Source: Onthophagus taurus
Lineage: Eukaryota > Arthropoda > Insecta > Coleoptera > Scarabaeidae
Length of the DNA stretch: 64,000 nucleotides
NCBI RefSeq assembly: GCF_036711975.1
Contig: NC_091970.1
Location: 4,285,501-4,349,500 of the forward strand
Direction: 5' to 3'
Position 1 is the first letter of the stretch, and each line of letters opens with the position of its first letter. Under the pieces are notes generated by a model. It was not told the DNA's origin and did not search any database. It saw nothing but the letters and a program-made list of their open reading frames with translations. The translations under genes and the position numbers were made by a program. This document shows positions 1 to 13,051 of the stretch, piece after piece.

Positions 1-511
1 GAAAGAATGGATTTGAAGGTCGCTTTGGAGCGTTTGGGTCTTTTTCGGCCTTTGTGGTTTTTCGTTTCGGGGCTTTCTTAACAATCTTAGGTTTTTCATC
101 TATAAAAATTATCTTTTTTTTAATTAAATCTTTATTATTTTTCTTATAAATCTTACGTTCTTCTCGTTTTTCTTCTCTATTTTTGTGTACAACCCTAGAA
201 TGTCCCCCAATGGGTTTATGATTTTTCACTTCTTCTTCATCATCGTCCGTTGCTAGATTCAAGTCGTAATACTTCGGTATAACAGCCCAATCTTCACCAT
301 GTTCCGTGAATAAACGTTCTTTAATGAATTGAACTTGTTGGTGGCGTTTCTTCGTGATCTTATTCACCTCTTGTATCCGAAATGCTAATTTTTGATTGCG
401 TTTTTGTATATCAATGCATCTTTCCGCCAACAATTTATATTTTTTCGAATATAAATCGTTTTGTTCTGCTTCAGGGAATTGACCGTCCGTTTCAGATTCG
501 CTCGTTAACAT
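1..511 (-). CDS. TFPT-like INO80 subunit with HMG box (5' part, runs off window)
   Basis: The reading frame opens with ATG at 511-509 and stays open to the left edge, so the C-terminal part is missing. Residues about 17-75 form a coiled region (KYKLLAERCIDIQKRNQKL onward) that I recognise as the conserved block of TFPT/Amida, the INO80F subunit of the INO80 chromatin remodeller. A highly basic linker follows, and then DPNAPKRPSNPFF, the typical first strand of an HMG box, cut off by the window edge. Yeast Nhp10 of INO80 also carries an HMG box, so a TFPT block followed by an HMG box is consistent with a nuclear INO80 subunit; this is inference. The gene is single-exon over the visible part and lies head to head with PGS1, with 204 bp between the two start codons. 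Confidence 0.75.
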   Translation of the reverse strand, partial: MLTSESETDGQFPEAEQNDLYSKKYKLLAERCIDIQKRNQKLAFRIQEVNKITKKRHQQVQFIKERLFTEHGEDWAVIPKYYDLNLATDDDEEEVKNHKPIGGHSRVVHKNREEKREERKIYKKNNKDLIKKKIIFIDEKPKIVKKAPKRKTTKAEKDPNAPKRPSNPFF

Positions 512-715
512 TTTTTAAACTCAAATGATTCTTGTAGATTAAATTTGTTGAGGTTATAAAATTCGATTTTAAGGTTATGTTTATGTGTCAAATTAGAAAT
601 TGCATCTCTAAAAATCTATAAAAATGTTTTAAAAATAAAAATTTATTGAATTACGGGTTAGTCGATTAAAATGAATCAAAATTTGTGATTAATTTATTTT
701 AATTTAGGTTCGAGG

Positions 716-2206
716 ATGTTTCGAAGAGTACTTAGCACGGTTATGGAGGGTACGGTTAACCCTCACTATGAACCATTAGCTTATACAAGCCCTTTTACTC
801 ATCAGGATTTATTACATTTACAATGGTTAAATGGAATAGCTCCATGTTTTCCTGTAAAAGCAAAAAATATCAGCATAATTGCGGAACCCTGTCAATTTTA
901 TAATACCATTATCGAGAAGTGTGCAAAAGCCACAAAACGAATAACTTTGGTTAGTTTATATCTAGGTAATGGTAATTTAGAAACAAATTTAGTTAATGCT
1001 TTAATGTCAAATACAAGTTTTATAAATGGTCAATTGGATATAAACGTATTATTGGATTACACAAGAGGTAGCCGATTCAAGAATAATTCTCGTACAATGT
1101 TATTGCCCTTATTAAACAAAAACGACCGAAACTGCCAAATTTCATTGTATCACACGCCGATTTTAAGGGGATTACGCAAAAAATTAGCCCCGAATCGTTG
1201 GAATGAACTTTTCGGACTACAACACATGAAGTTATATATCTTCGACGATACCCTGATTATAAGTGGTGCTAATTTATCAAAAGATTATTTTACGAATCGA
1301 CAAGATCGGTATTTCGTTATCGAAAATAAAAATATATGTGACTTTTATTGCGGACTCGTAAAATGCGTCCAAGCGTTTAGCTTAAAACTTGATAAATTAA
1401 ACAACATCGGATTAAATACTGGATGGACTCAATTACCGTATGAGGGAAGCAAAAATAAATTTATTCAACAAGCCGGTGCGTTAATTCAGAAATTTTTAAA
1501 CGACACCAAAGAAGAACAAAACTATCAATTAAAAAATGGTTATGATACTTGGGTGTATCCGTTGGTGCAAATGGGGCAACTCGGCGTCAAACAAGACGCT
1601 TTCGTAACAGAGTGTTTATTAGCTAATGCTCCAACATCAACTAAACTATACATTGCAACTGGTTATTTTAATTTAACACATAGATATATGCAAACAATTA
1701 TTTATAATTCAAACGCCCAGTGCAAATTATTGATGGCTCACCCAAACGTATGTTATTACATTAATTCTAGCATCAAATTAATTAATTTGTTTTAGGCGAA
1801 TGGTTTTAAAGGTGCAAAAGGCCCCGCAGGTGGTATTCCCGATGCTTATAGTTTACTAGCTCAAAAATTCCGGAAGAAACTCGAAAAATTGGGTCAAAAT
1901 GATCGAGTGACGTTTCAAGAGTACCTGCGACAAGGATGGACTTATCATGCTAAAGGGTTGTGGTATTACACAGAAAATTCAAGGTACCCAAGTTTAACAT
2001 TAATTGGATCCCCGAATTTCGGCGAACGATCCGTTAAAAGAGATTTGGAAACACAAATTGCGATCATCACCGAAAACGAGGAGTTAAAAAAAGAGATGCA
2101 CAATGAATGTCAAAGGTTGTACGGTTTAGGCCTACCTGTTACAGAATACAGGATAATCCCCAAATGGGTTTATGCAATGGTCTTTTTATTTCGTGGATAT
2201 TTCTAG
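716..2206 (+). CDS. PGS1: Phosphatidylglycerophosphate synthase, mitochondrial (PGS1)
   Basis: Exons are 716-1747 and 1796-2206, giving 480 aa. The enzyme transfers a phosphatidyl group from CDP-diacylglycerol to glycerol-3-phosphate, the committed step to cardiolipin in mitochondria. It belongs to the phospholipase D superfamily and both HKD motifs are visible: HMKLYIFDDTLIISGANLS near residue 170 and HAKGLWYYTENSRYPSLTL near residue 394. The blocks LLDYTRGSR, NSRTMLLPLL, YFTNRQDRY and LTLIGSPNFGERS match the animal PGS1 family closely along the whole length. The intron uses GTATGT...TTTTAG, and joining the exons restores the motif ANGFKGAKGPAGGIP seen in other PGS1 proteins. The N-terminus is short, and a splice acceptor-like AG sits just upstream of the ATG, so a further 5' exon is possible. 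Confidence 0.93.
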
Positions 2207-2544
2207 TTTTTTTTTTTTTTTTACAAGAAGAATGTTGAGTTATGAACAGTATTTTTTGTTACTTTTTCAGAATCATAACAATTTATTACATGTTATTTTT
2301 ATTGTTTTTTTTTTATTAAATAACATGTTTAAAGAATGTTAAAACGTTGTAAATTTTATTTATTAACAAATAAATTAATTTAAAAACAAAATAATTTTTT
2401 AAACCTCAAAAATTTAGGGATTTTTCGTTTAATCTTGTTCATCTAGTTACTTAACCTAAAAAAATAAGTCGTACAATTAAAAAAACTAAAATATTAAAAA
2501 AATATTAAAAATTAAACATTTTAATTCCGAAATCTCATTAAATA
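2207..2544. other. Spacer between PGS1 and DDX47
   Basis: This is AT-rich sequence with T and A runs just after the PGS1 stop. It serves as the PGS1 3' end and the DDX47 upstream region. I see no gene in it. Confidence 0.6.
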
Positions 2545-4261
2545 ATGACCGAAAAAGGCGAAATTGATAAAGTAACCGAAGAAAACATCTCGTGGAAAGA
2601 TTTGGTAAATATAACCTTTAAATATTCATGCTTTCTTTAATAAAACATAACCTAACTTTATTATTTTTTTATTAATTTCTTATTTTTTTAGGGTTTAGTG
2701 GATGCTTTATGTACAGCATGCGAACAATTAAAATGGAAATCCCCTTCGAAGATTCAAAAAGAAGCAATTCCAGTTGCCCTCCAAGGTAAAGACGTAATCG
2801 GTTTAGCTGAGACGGGGTCTGGAAAAACGGCCGCTTTCGCCCTCCCCATTTTACAATCGCTTTTAGAGAACCCACAAAGATATTTTGCTTTGATTCTTAC
2901 CCCAACAAGAGAATTAGCTTTTCAAATATCGGAACAATTTGAAGCTTTAGGCACAAGTATTGGGGTAAAATGTGCTGTTATTGTTGGGGGGATGGATATG
3001 ATGTCTCAAGCTTTAGTTCTGGCTAAGAAACCTCACATTTTAATTGCCACTCCTGGAAGGTTATTGGATCATTTGGAGAATACGAAGGGATTTAATTTAC
3101 GAGCTTTGAAATATTTGGTTATGGATGAAGCCGATAGAATTTTAAACATGGATTTTGAGGTGGAGGTTGATAAGATTTTGAAGGTTATTCCTCGAGAGAG
3201 ACGGACGTTTTTATTTTCTGCCACAATGACTAAGAAAGTTAATAAATTGCAAAGGGCTTGTTTGCAAGTGCCCGTTAAAGTCGAAGTTAGTACGAAGTAT
3301 CAAACCGTTGAGAAGTTACAACAAAGTTATATTTTTATTCCAGTTAAATTTAAGGTACATAAATTATTTTAATTAAAATTAAATTAATTATTTTATTTTT
3401 AGGATGTTTATTTAGTTCACGTTTTAAATGAATTAGCTGGGAATACTTTTATGATTTTTTGTTCTACTTGTAATAACACGATACGAACAGCTTTAATGTT
3501 GAGGAATTTAGGTTTTACCGCAGTTCCGTTACATGGACAAATGTCCCAAAATAAACGATTGGCTGCACTTACAAAATTTAAAGCTAAAAACCGATCTATT
3601 TTGATTTCTACAGATGTAGCAAGCAGGTACATTTTTTAAAACACTTCAATATTTAGGTTATAATTACAAATTTTAGAGGTTTGGATATTCCGCATGTTGA
3701 TATTGTAATTAATTTTGACATTCCAACGCATAGTAAAGATTATATCCATCGAGTTGGTAGAACTGCAAGAGCTGGTCGATCTGGGAGGGCTATTACTTTC
3801 GTTACGCAAGTAAGTTCGGTTCTTAAAAAAATTTTGAGGTTATGTTGTAAATTAAAAATAGTTTTCTAATAACAATTTTTATATTTAACTTAAAGTAAGT
3901 AGAAATTTTTGTTTAAAATTAGTATGATGTCGAACTTTATCAAAGAATTGAGGAATTAATTGGAAAAAAGCTTCCTTTGTATCAATCGGAAGAAGATGAA
4001 GTGATGATTTTACAAGAAAGGGTTGCCGAAGCTCAACGAATAGCAAAATTGGTAAATTATAAATATAAAAAAAATTAATTTAAATACATTCTTTAAATTT
4101 TAAAGGAAATGAAAGATTTGGGGGAAAAGAAGAAGCGAAAAAAGGGTGACGGAGATGAAGAAGATGACACAGAAAACTCATCCGGAGTTCGTAAACGACT
4201 CAAAGGAGGTAATAATAAAGGTAATAAAGGGGCGAAACATAAAGGCAAACGAAAAAATTAG
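2545..4261 (+). CDS. DDX47: DEAD-box RNA helicase DDX47 / Rrp3
   Basis: There are six exons: 2545-2604, 2692-3354, 3403-3626, 3677-3809, 3923-4051 and 4106-4261. All phases agree and give 454 aa, against 455 in human. This nucleolar ATP-dependent helicase is needed for 18S pre-rRNA processing. The helicase core is complete: motif I AETGSGKT, Ia PTRELA, Ib TPGR, II DEAD ([14 protein letters not shown]), III SAT, and in the second lobe DVASRGLDIP and [15 protein letters not shown]. The lysine-rich C-terminal tail is typical of the family. The short first exon ([10 protein letters not shown]...WKDL) joins in phase to the [15 protein letters not shown] block, which supports the ATG at 2545. Confidence 0.96.
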
Positions 4262-4380
4262 ATTTAAATGAATTTTTATTACTTTGTTTTAAATTGAGGT
4301 TATGTTACAATATTTTGACAGTTTGAAAAATAACCTAAAAATAATCAGAAATAAACACATAAATAATTATTTATTTTATA

Positions 4381-6843
4381 TTATAAAAACGTAGCTCCTT
4401 CGGCGTCTAAAGAATCCACAAAAAGATCCTCTTTATCATTAACCTCACATTTTCGCTCATTACTGTTTGGTTTGTGTAAAAAATAAGGTGGTTGTTTCAA
4501 AATTTTACCATAATGCGATTGATATGAACTAGCCTCAGATATTTCCAAAGAATCCGGCGTAATACTCGTCGAAGCGTTCGAAAAATCATCATAATTTAAT
4601 AAAACGGGACCGAAAAACCGCGTCGCTACGAAAACATCATCTTTATCAACTTCATTTTTAACAATATTTAAATTCGAATGCGGCCTCGGAACGTCGTAAT
4701 CCGGTTCGGAGTGTCGCCGTTTCGTAATTGAGCTTGAATCTGTTTCAAATTCATCGTTATAACAAATCGGGGGCGGATTTAAACTTATTGTAACTCCGGG
4801 TGTTAAAATCGGAGCGTTGGTTACTTTCACCAACTCGGAAAGCAATAAATTTAATTCATCCGATGAATTTTTCGATGATATTGTTGAAGTATTTGAAGCT
4901 TTTTCCCTTAATGTTACATTAAATGTATCGTTTTTAGATTCGTTTATTTCGTGATTATTAAATTTAGCAATGATTGATTTTACTTTTCCTGTTGAAAATG
5001 GATTGCTGGTTTTTTTCATATTATCTAAATCGCTGAGGATTTTATCGATTTTAATTAAAGCGGTGTTTGCATATGTGTGATTATCGATATTTCCAATTGA
5101 ATCTTAAAGAATTTTTATAAAAAATAGAATAATTAGGTTAAGTTAGATTATGTTACCTGGAATCTCTTGATAAATTGTTTCGGGTTGTTTTTGCGGTGGA
5201 ATTGGTGGGTTTTCGAGATTAATTGGTGAAAATTTTACTTCCTTTTTATTTATTAATAAATTTTGGAGTTCCTCCAACATCCTTTTAGTTGCTAAATCAG
5301 GTTTAATTTGATTTTGTTGCTAAAAAAAAATTTTCTAAAACAATATTTGAGTTAAAATTTATTTTTTACCTGTAAACTCGCCTTTTTAGCAACCAATAAT
5401 TTTTGTAATTCCTCCAAAACTTTTTTATTAACTAAATCTCCTTCATAAAGTTTCTCATTATCATTTTTTAAGCTTTTCCCAACTTCGGCTTGTTCTTTAC
5501 GCGCTTTTAATTTAAAAAATTTCTTTAAAAAATTAACTTTTTTTGGTAATTGAGGTTTTTTTTCTTCTTCGCTTTTTAATTCATCGATTTTTCCTTTTTT
5601 ATTATCGAAAACTTCAATGGGAGTGTCATAAATCGATTCTTCGTGTAATTTTTGTTTTGGGAAGATATCGCATATTGAATAAGGATTAACATCGTCGATT
5701 TTAGAAATTTTATTTTCATTTTGATCCACATTTGGAACACTATAAATGTTATCTCTACCCGGTAAATTGTATTCGTGATATTGATTACTTTTCGTTTCAA
5801 TTATTTTAATCGCAGCAGTACAATATTGATCGTTTTCAACCAATTCCTCTTCATTTTTTTTTTCAATGTTATCCATTTCATTTTGCGTAACATAATCGTT
5901 TATTTTAGTATAAATATTTAAATTTTCTTGCGAAACACCTTCTTTTGGTTGATTTGAGTCCGTTGAAATTCTATAATAAATATTCAAATTATTTTCTCCA
6001 CTTTTTTGGTCAACTTCATTAGTGGAATATAAATCATTTATAACTTCTTCACTTTCTTTTCTAATTGTGGTATCCTCGATATTTTGAGTACTCAAACATT
6101 TCTTATTTAAACTTTTTTCTAATTCCTCGCAGGTTTTTGATAAAACGTTTTCTAAACTACCACAAAAAGTTTGCCGCTTCTTCAATTTAAAGCGTTCGGG
6201 CATCGTATTTTGGCGAGTTAAAACTCGATTCACCCCCGTTTCTTTTGGTTGTTGTTGCTTCGGAACCAATTCGTCCGAATAATAGCGAAAATGTTGTGTT
6301 CCGACAATATTTGATGCTGCTTGATTTTGATTTAACACGGATAAAATCGATTGTAACCATTTTTCTTGCTCTAAACGATTTTTCGCTCTCTAAAAAAGAT
6401 TTATTAATTAAAAATTTACTTAAAATCATTTTGAAGAAAACTGCACTACCGACCTAAATGTCATTCGAAAATATTTTGACGTTTAAAATGTCAATGAAAA
6501 TTCTTGAATTATACTTACTAAAATAATTGTTTTTGCTCTAGTTTCTATTTGGAAAACGCACGATGTTCCTAATAAAGGTTTAACAATACAATTTGGGCCT
6601 AAATTAATCGAGCCTTTACACGGGCCTTTACAAGCTTCGTATTCGTCTTTGGAGCGATAATACAGCAATAAGCGTCCTTTTAAAACGAACCATTTTAGTT
6701 TCCAGGAAGACATCATCTTCTACAATCAACTTTTTTTACTTACTTTCAATCGAATTATTTATTATTACCATCTTATTCCCCTTTTTCTCTAAATATCCGC
6801 ACATTTTCACCAAATTTATCTCATCATCTTTCTCACTTGACAT
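4381..6843 (-). CDS. PH-domain protein with multiple tyrosine motifs (adaptor-like)
   Basis: There are five coding exons on the minus strand: 6843-6769, 6719-6519, 6389-5370, 5319-5157 and 5102-4381, giving about 726 aa. The first three rebuild one complete PH domain at residues about 13-110: CGYLEKKGN, then SWKLKWFVLKGRLLLYY, then the closing helix EKWLQSILSV. The rest is low in hydrophobic residues and looks disordered. It carries several tyrosines in SH2-ligand-like settings: NIYYRI, NIYTKI, NIYSVP, SIYDTP and NPYSIC. The layout of one N-terminal PH domain plus a tail of YxxP-like sites resembles a membrane-recruited phospho-adaptor, but I do not recognise an ortholog. The first exon's donor (ATG|GTAATA) is the weakest junction. 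Possible non-coding first exons with GTAAGT donors end at 7582 and 7438. Confidence 0.75.
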
Positions 6844-8220
6844 ATTTTTTGATCACTGTATTCTCTTGGTTTATTCGCCTCTAAATGCAATAAATTTCCT
6901 ATTAGAAGTGATTTACGTAAGTTAAGAAGTTAATATAGAGAATTTGTTATGCATGGATTAAACATGATGATGTAAAATGATTATGTAAAACAGATTCTTC
7001 GATTTTATTAACTCAGTCTTCACAGTTTAATTTGCTAAGTTGGTTTAAATTGCAGCAATTTAAATCGAAATGATACGCCTACATTAATTATTTTTGAACC
7101 GTTGATCTCCCAGATTCAAATTTAAATTTTTTTAATAACTTAGAGATGTTTATTGACCGTGAAGAATCACTGAAAATCTTTATAAAATAATGATTATATT
7201 TAAAGAGAATCCCCACAAAAGAGAAAGCTTTTTTTTTAATCAAAAATTACTTTGATTTCTCTTCATACATGACGTTTATTATTATTAACAAAGCGATTAT
7301 TAGAATTTTTATCAACATGCAAAGCGCTTTATTTTTTATAGATTAACGCTTATCAAAAGTGAAACCACACATTTTTAAACAAACAACCAACTTTTTTTAT
7401 TATAAATCAACAAAAACAACCTTTATTTGGAACTTACTCAATTTGTTTTTAATTTTTCACAAAGTTGTACGCACCGAATTAATAAATCTTTCAATTTCGA
7501 GCTTTCTAGTCAGATTTTCGGCGACTTTTCGTCTCTAAACCGTGTTTTAATAGCGTAACGAAGCACTACTTTGTGACTTACTGATCCCGTGTTGTTGCGT
7601 CGTGTTGGTTACCCTTGCGGAAATTCTACTTCCGCTCGACAAAAACCCAGATAGTAAAGGCACGGTTCTCTGTCTGTGCACTATCCTATCTATACATGTT
7701 TAATTTAAAACTAGTGCGGAAATGTGATATATTGAGGAAAAAATTATGCAACCTAACACACAAAACACAACCTATTTTATCTAATAAATCATAATTCAAT
7801 ATTAAGATACAATTATTTAATTATCAACAACGTAATTACTTCAAATTAAACACTTTTCTCCTTCAAATTTAAATAATTTAAATTGGCAGTTCTTGTTTAT
7901 GCAACCCAAAACACATAGTCAATTAAATTTAATCCTTTTTTAATATATTTCAAATTTTAATTCTATACTCTCAAAATCACCCAAAATTAATTATTTTTAT
8001 TATCCCATTTGTAATCAACAAATAAATCTATAATAATCAAAAAAATAAAATGAAGTATTATTTAAAAGTAACCACATAGATGGCGCATTTTTTAGTCCTG
8101 TCAAATTCATTTCAAGGTTATTATTTATTTTCTTTTAAAAAATACAATGTTATCTCATTTAATTTCGTAATAACTGATAAAATTTGGTGAAAAGACACTT
8201 ATTCTTCATTCCATAAAAAG
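6844..8220. promoter_or_regulatory. Upstream region shared by the PH adaptor (-) and ribokinase (+)
   Basis: No coding exon is seen here. On the minus strand, a GC-richer block at about 7582-7690 and another ending at 7438 each finish in GTAAGT, so they look like alternative non-coding first exons of the PH-domain gene. A copy of the dispersed motif TAGATGGCGC lies at 8077-8086, 135 bp before the ribokinase start. Confidence 0.45.
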
Positions 8221-9327
8221 ATGCCAAATAATAATATCGTTGTAATTGGTTCTTGCATGATCGATTTTGTGTGGTAAGTTTCAAACAACACAAAAAAACT
8301 CTTAATTAAAAATAAAACTCTTTTAGTTACGTTGATCGTCTACCTAAACACGGAGAAACAGTTGTTGGTTCTAATTTTTGTACGAATTTTGGTGGAAAAG
8401 GCTCTAACCAATGTGTGGCCGCTGCGAAACTCGGCGGGAACACTCTCATGATCGCCCGAGTAAGTTATCTTATTCATTCTGACCGTTTTATTTTCAAGTT
8501 AAACTAAGTAAGTTAGAATTTAGGTTGGAGATGATCTTTGGGGCGAAAAATATTTGCAAAATTTCAAAGATGTCGGAGTTGATCACCGATTTGTTAAAAA
8601 AACCCTTGGATTTACAAACGGAATTGCTCAAATTTCGGTTGCAAAAAACGCAGAGAACCAAATCGTCATTGTTCCTGGAGCGAACACCGAACTAAGCGAA
8701 ACAGATGTTGAAAATGCCAAAGAAGAAATTGAGAACGCCGCCGTTGTTGTGTGCCAATTAGAAACACCTATTACCTCGGCTTTAAAAGCCATCAAATTAA
8801 CGAAAGGAATAAGTATTTTAAACGGAGCCCCGGGATTAAATGATTTTCCGATCGAATTATTAACAACACCGAGTATTTTTTGTGTCAATGAAAGTGAAGC
8901 GGAATTATTTTCTAAACTCCCAATTACTTCAATTGAGTAAATTAATTTAATTTTTTATATTCAATTTATTAATTAATTTTATTCTTTTAGTGAAGCTTTA
9001 ATAGCAGCCAAAAAATTTATTGGTATGGGATGCAAAACGATAATAATAACCTTAGGAGGTGAAGGTTCAGTTTATATGAATAACGATGGAAGTGATCCCG
9101 AACATGTTATATGCCCCAAAGTGAACGCTGTTGATACAACAGGAGCTGGTGATGCTTTTGTTGGTGCTTTGGCGTACTTTATAGCTTCCGAACCTGGACT
9201 ATCATTAAAAGAAGCTATTTTAAAAGCCGGTTTCGTCGCATCTAAAAGTACTACATTACCAGGGACACAAATTAGTTATCCCAATAAGAATGTCTTAGAT
9301 GAGATTAAATCAAAGAATTTGTTATGA
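8221..9327 (+). CDS. RBKS: Ribokinase
   Basis: There are four exons: 8221-8273, 8327-8459, 8524-8936 and 8991-9327, giving 311 aa (human 322). The enzyme phosphorylates D-ribose to ribose-5-phosphate and belongs to the PfkB sugar kinase family. Both family signatures are visible: TNFGGKGSNQCVAAAKLGG near residues 46-64 and DTTGAGDAFVGALAYF near residues 247-262, where the aspartate of DTTGAGD is the catalytic base. GSCMIDFVCYVDRLPKHGET at the N-terminus matches the substrate-binding start of eukaryotic ribokinases. Codons are split in phase at introns 1 and 3, and the joined frame is continuous. It lies convergent to the GAPDH gene. Confidence 0.95.
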
Positions 9328-9727
9328 AAATATTGTAATAATCTTGTACTTTATTTTACAAATTAAATTTTACATATTTTGAGGTTAAAGTTTTAATTTT
9401 GACATTTATAGGTTATGCATCCCAAACATCACGAAAATAACAAAATAGTTACTGTGAAGAAATTTTAAACAAATTTTATTAGGAGAAACAAATTGCGGGA
9501 AATATCGATTTATAATTTAAAAAGAGTAAGTTATTTTGAAATTTATTATTGCTTGTCAAAGATATTTTTTTTGAGGTTATCTTTTGTAACTCCAAATAAA
9601 ATTAAAATATTGATTCATAAATTGTTTTAATATTTTCTATAATTTTTCTAATGTATAGTGTTTATAAAATGTATCAAAGAGGACATCCATAAACAAAGTA
9701 ATGGTCTACACACAGAGATCTTCCGTT
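9328..9727. other. Spacer between convergent ribokinase and GAPDH genes
   Basis: This AT-rich stretch holds the two 3' ends. One copy of AGGTTATG lies at about 9411. No gene is seen. Confidence 0.6.
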
Positions 9728-10940
<1,213 letters not shown>

Positions 10941-11313
10941 TCTCTAAAATTCTATTATTCTCTTTAATTTAAAATGGGAAACATTCCATCGCAATTTTGA
11001 CAAAAAAAAATATTAAAATATTTATGACAAATAAACAACATATAGTGTTTGTTTCTTTAAAAAAAATTAAGGTATTGCGATTTTAATAATTTTAATTTTG
11101 TTTAAATTAATGCAATGATGCGAGGTAGGCAACCTAAATTACTTCTCGATACAATCTGTTGCATAATCAAAATCATTTTTGATCTGTAATATTTATTTAT
11201 ACATAAAAATATTTACAAAAAAAATTATAAAACGGAAAATGCGAAAACGGTTACAAAGAAAACAAAAAAGGGGCTGATAATATATCAGCTTTAATTACTT
11301 CTATTAATTCTAA
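10941..11313. other. Spacer between GAPDH and 4E-BP
   Basis: This is the GAPDH upstream region and the 4E-BP 3' UTR. A short inverted repeat, CTGATAATATATCAG, lies at about 11273-11287. No gene is seen. Confidence 0.5.
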
Positions 11314-13051
11314 TTAAAGCTCCAAAGCGAACTGATCTTGGTCTTCGAAAGTGGTTTTTTCTTTGGCGGATCGCTTGACGTGATGATTCATTTTTGGAAC
11401 ACGCTTAGGCGGTGAGTATTTAGTGCCTTTTTGTAAAGCTTCCGGTATATCGAATTTCGGTGGAGTCTTTGATATCGGAGAACCTTTCAGATGCATTAGG
11501 AATGATTTTTCATAAACGATTTTTGTACCTAAAAAGAAATCATCATTACGAGAGTATCTAATCAGTTTTATTCAATTTAGTTATCTCCATCAGACAAGAA
11601 TAATTTGTTTACAAAGATTTGTCAGATAACGATTAGACAAAAGAAAATAACACGAATAATTAAGACTAATTTAAATTATTACCAAGTAATGCGGAAGTTG
11701 TTTACATAGAAATTTTTTGTTGTTATACCCATACAATTCGAAAAAATTATAAATAAGTGTTTATGCAAAATAACCTTGTAAATATAATTGTAATGATAAG
11801 AACAAAAATTTATGGGATTTAAACAATTTTTTTAAACAACCACAATGTTGTAGTTCATCTTGGTGATTATTTACTTGAATAATACCTAAAATTAAAAGTA
11901 ACATAACCTCACTTTACCTTTTTCGTTCTTTTTTAATACTTTTATCTCGCAACTTTGAGATTCCTTATAAATATTAATAAAGCGAAATTAATGTTATTGT
12001 TCTTGAGAAGAACACGTGGTCAGAAAGGACCACAAAAAGAATAATAAAATGGTAATCGCTTTCGACTCAAGGCCAAATTCTAAACGAAGCCAATGGACTG
12101 GACGGGCGCCTTTATCTTTACACGTGTTCATTACTATTTACGTATTACTTTTGAAAACGTTAAAAAATACTTTTAAAGTAATAATTATTTTCTAACCTAA
12201 AAATACTTTTATTTATATAAAAGAAAAAATTAAGTTGGTATGAAAAAAATTTATTTTTATAAATAATTTTATTTAGTTATATTAAAAATTAACTATGAAT
12301 GAAATTATTTAATGTAAAAAGAAATTAGAGAAAAAAATTATTTATAATTAAATTTAATATTTAAATCATAAAAAAAAATTAGGTTGGCGATAAAGAACTT
12401 AAATTTAAATTGTCAATTACATCAAAAACATAACCTAACAAAGTTATTATTACTTATTTATCCAGTTTTCTTTTAAAACGTGATTGTTAAATTTAAAGGA
12501 GTGTTTTAGCAAAGAATTTGAGACGGTGCCAAAAAAAGATTCGCATGTTTTGCAATCCCAAAAATAACTTGAAATTAATCGAGAATTTATTAAAACGACA
12601 TCGAGGAAGTTGAATTTTACCCAGAAAATGAAAAATGTTTAAAACAAATATCGAAATGACTAATTTTAATAATAATATAATATCGAATCAGGTGATATCT
12701 ATCGATTTCATTACTCATTTCTAGTTAAATTAGGAAATTAATTTCTATTTCAAATGAGGAAATCAATTGAGTTTAAAAATTAGATAAGATAATACACATA
12801 AAGGTATGTAAATATGGAATAATTTTAAAGGAGTTTATTTTTAAAAACGAAAATTGAGGTTATGTGAAATTAATATTTGGAAGACTTTATTAAGAATATT
12901 TTATCATCTCACCTCCTGGAGTTGTAGAATACAAAGTACCACCGGGAGTTGTACTATAATCAGAGGGCAGTTCAGAATGATCATTTATAGTTCTTCTAAT
13001 CGGAATTGATTTGCTTTCAGTTACTTGTCTAGCCATTGGTGAAGCAGACAT
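11314..13051 (-). CDS. Thor: eIF4E-binding protein (4E-BP, Thor)
   Basis: Two exons, 13051-12913 and 11528-11314, encode 117 aa, the usual 4E-BP length. The protein binds eIF4E and blocks cap-dependent translation until TOR phosphorylates it. Visible elements in order: a RAIP-like KSIP near residue 14; the paired TOR sites DYSTTPGGTLYSTTPGGT, corresponding to T37/T46 of the human protein; the eIF4E-binding helix YEKSFLM (consensus YxxxxL plus a hydrophobic residue); GSPISKTPP, corresponding to S65/T70; and the C-terminal TOS motif FALEL, for raptor docking. The 1.38 kb intron splits the TPGGT glycine codon, as expected for the family. FOXO-like elements occur in the intron and upstream. Confidence 0.97.
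11605..11612 (+). promoter_or_regulatory. FOXO-type element in the 4E-BP intron
   Basis: The exact core TTGTTTAC, the known DAF-16/FOXO site, lies just downstream of exon 2's acceptor in genomic order, within the 4E-BP intron. A second exact copy is at 11698-11705. Thor is an established FOXO target in Drosophila; function here is inferred. Confidence 0.35.
11698..11705 (+). promoter_or_regulatory. FOXO-type element in the 4E-BP intron (second copy)
   Basis: This is a second exact TTGTTTAC, 93 bp from the first. It has the same orientation as the copy upstream of the gene at 13661-13668. Confidence 0.35.
12001..12130. promoter_or_regulatory. GC-richer island with two CACGTG boxes in the 4E-BP intron
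   Basis: Palindromic E-boxes CACGTG at 12013-12018 and 12121-12126 bracket a block that is clearly less AT-rich than its surroundings. A 6-bp stem, GTGGTC...GACCAC, overlaps the first box. It could be an enhancer or an alternative promoter. Confidence 0.35.

Noticed and set aside
12046-12180. 44-codon frame in the GC-richer island of the 4E-BP intron
   Set aside because: Begins in an island that is better explained as regulatory DNA; the second half is low-complexity AT.
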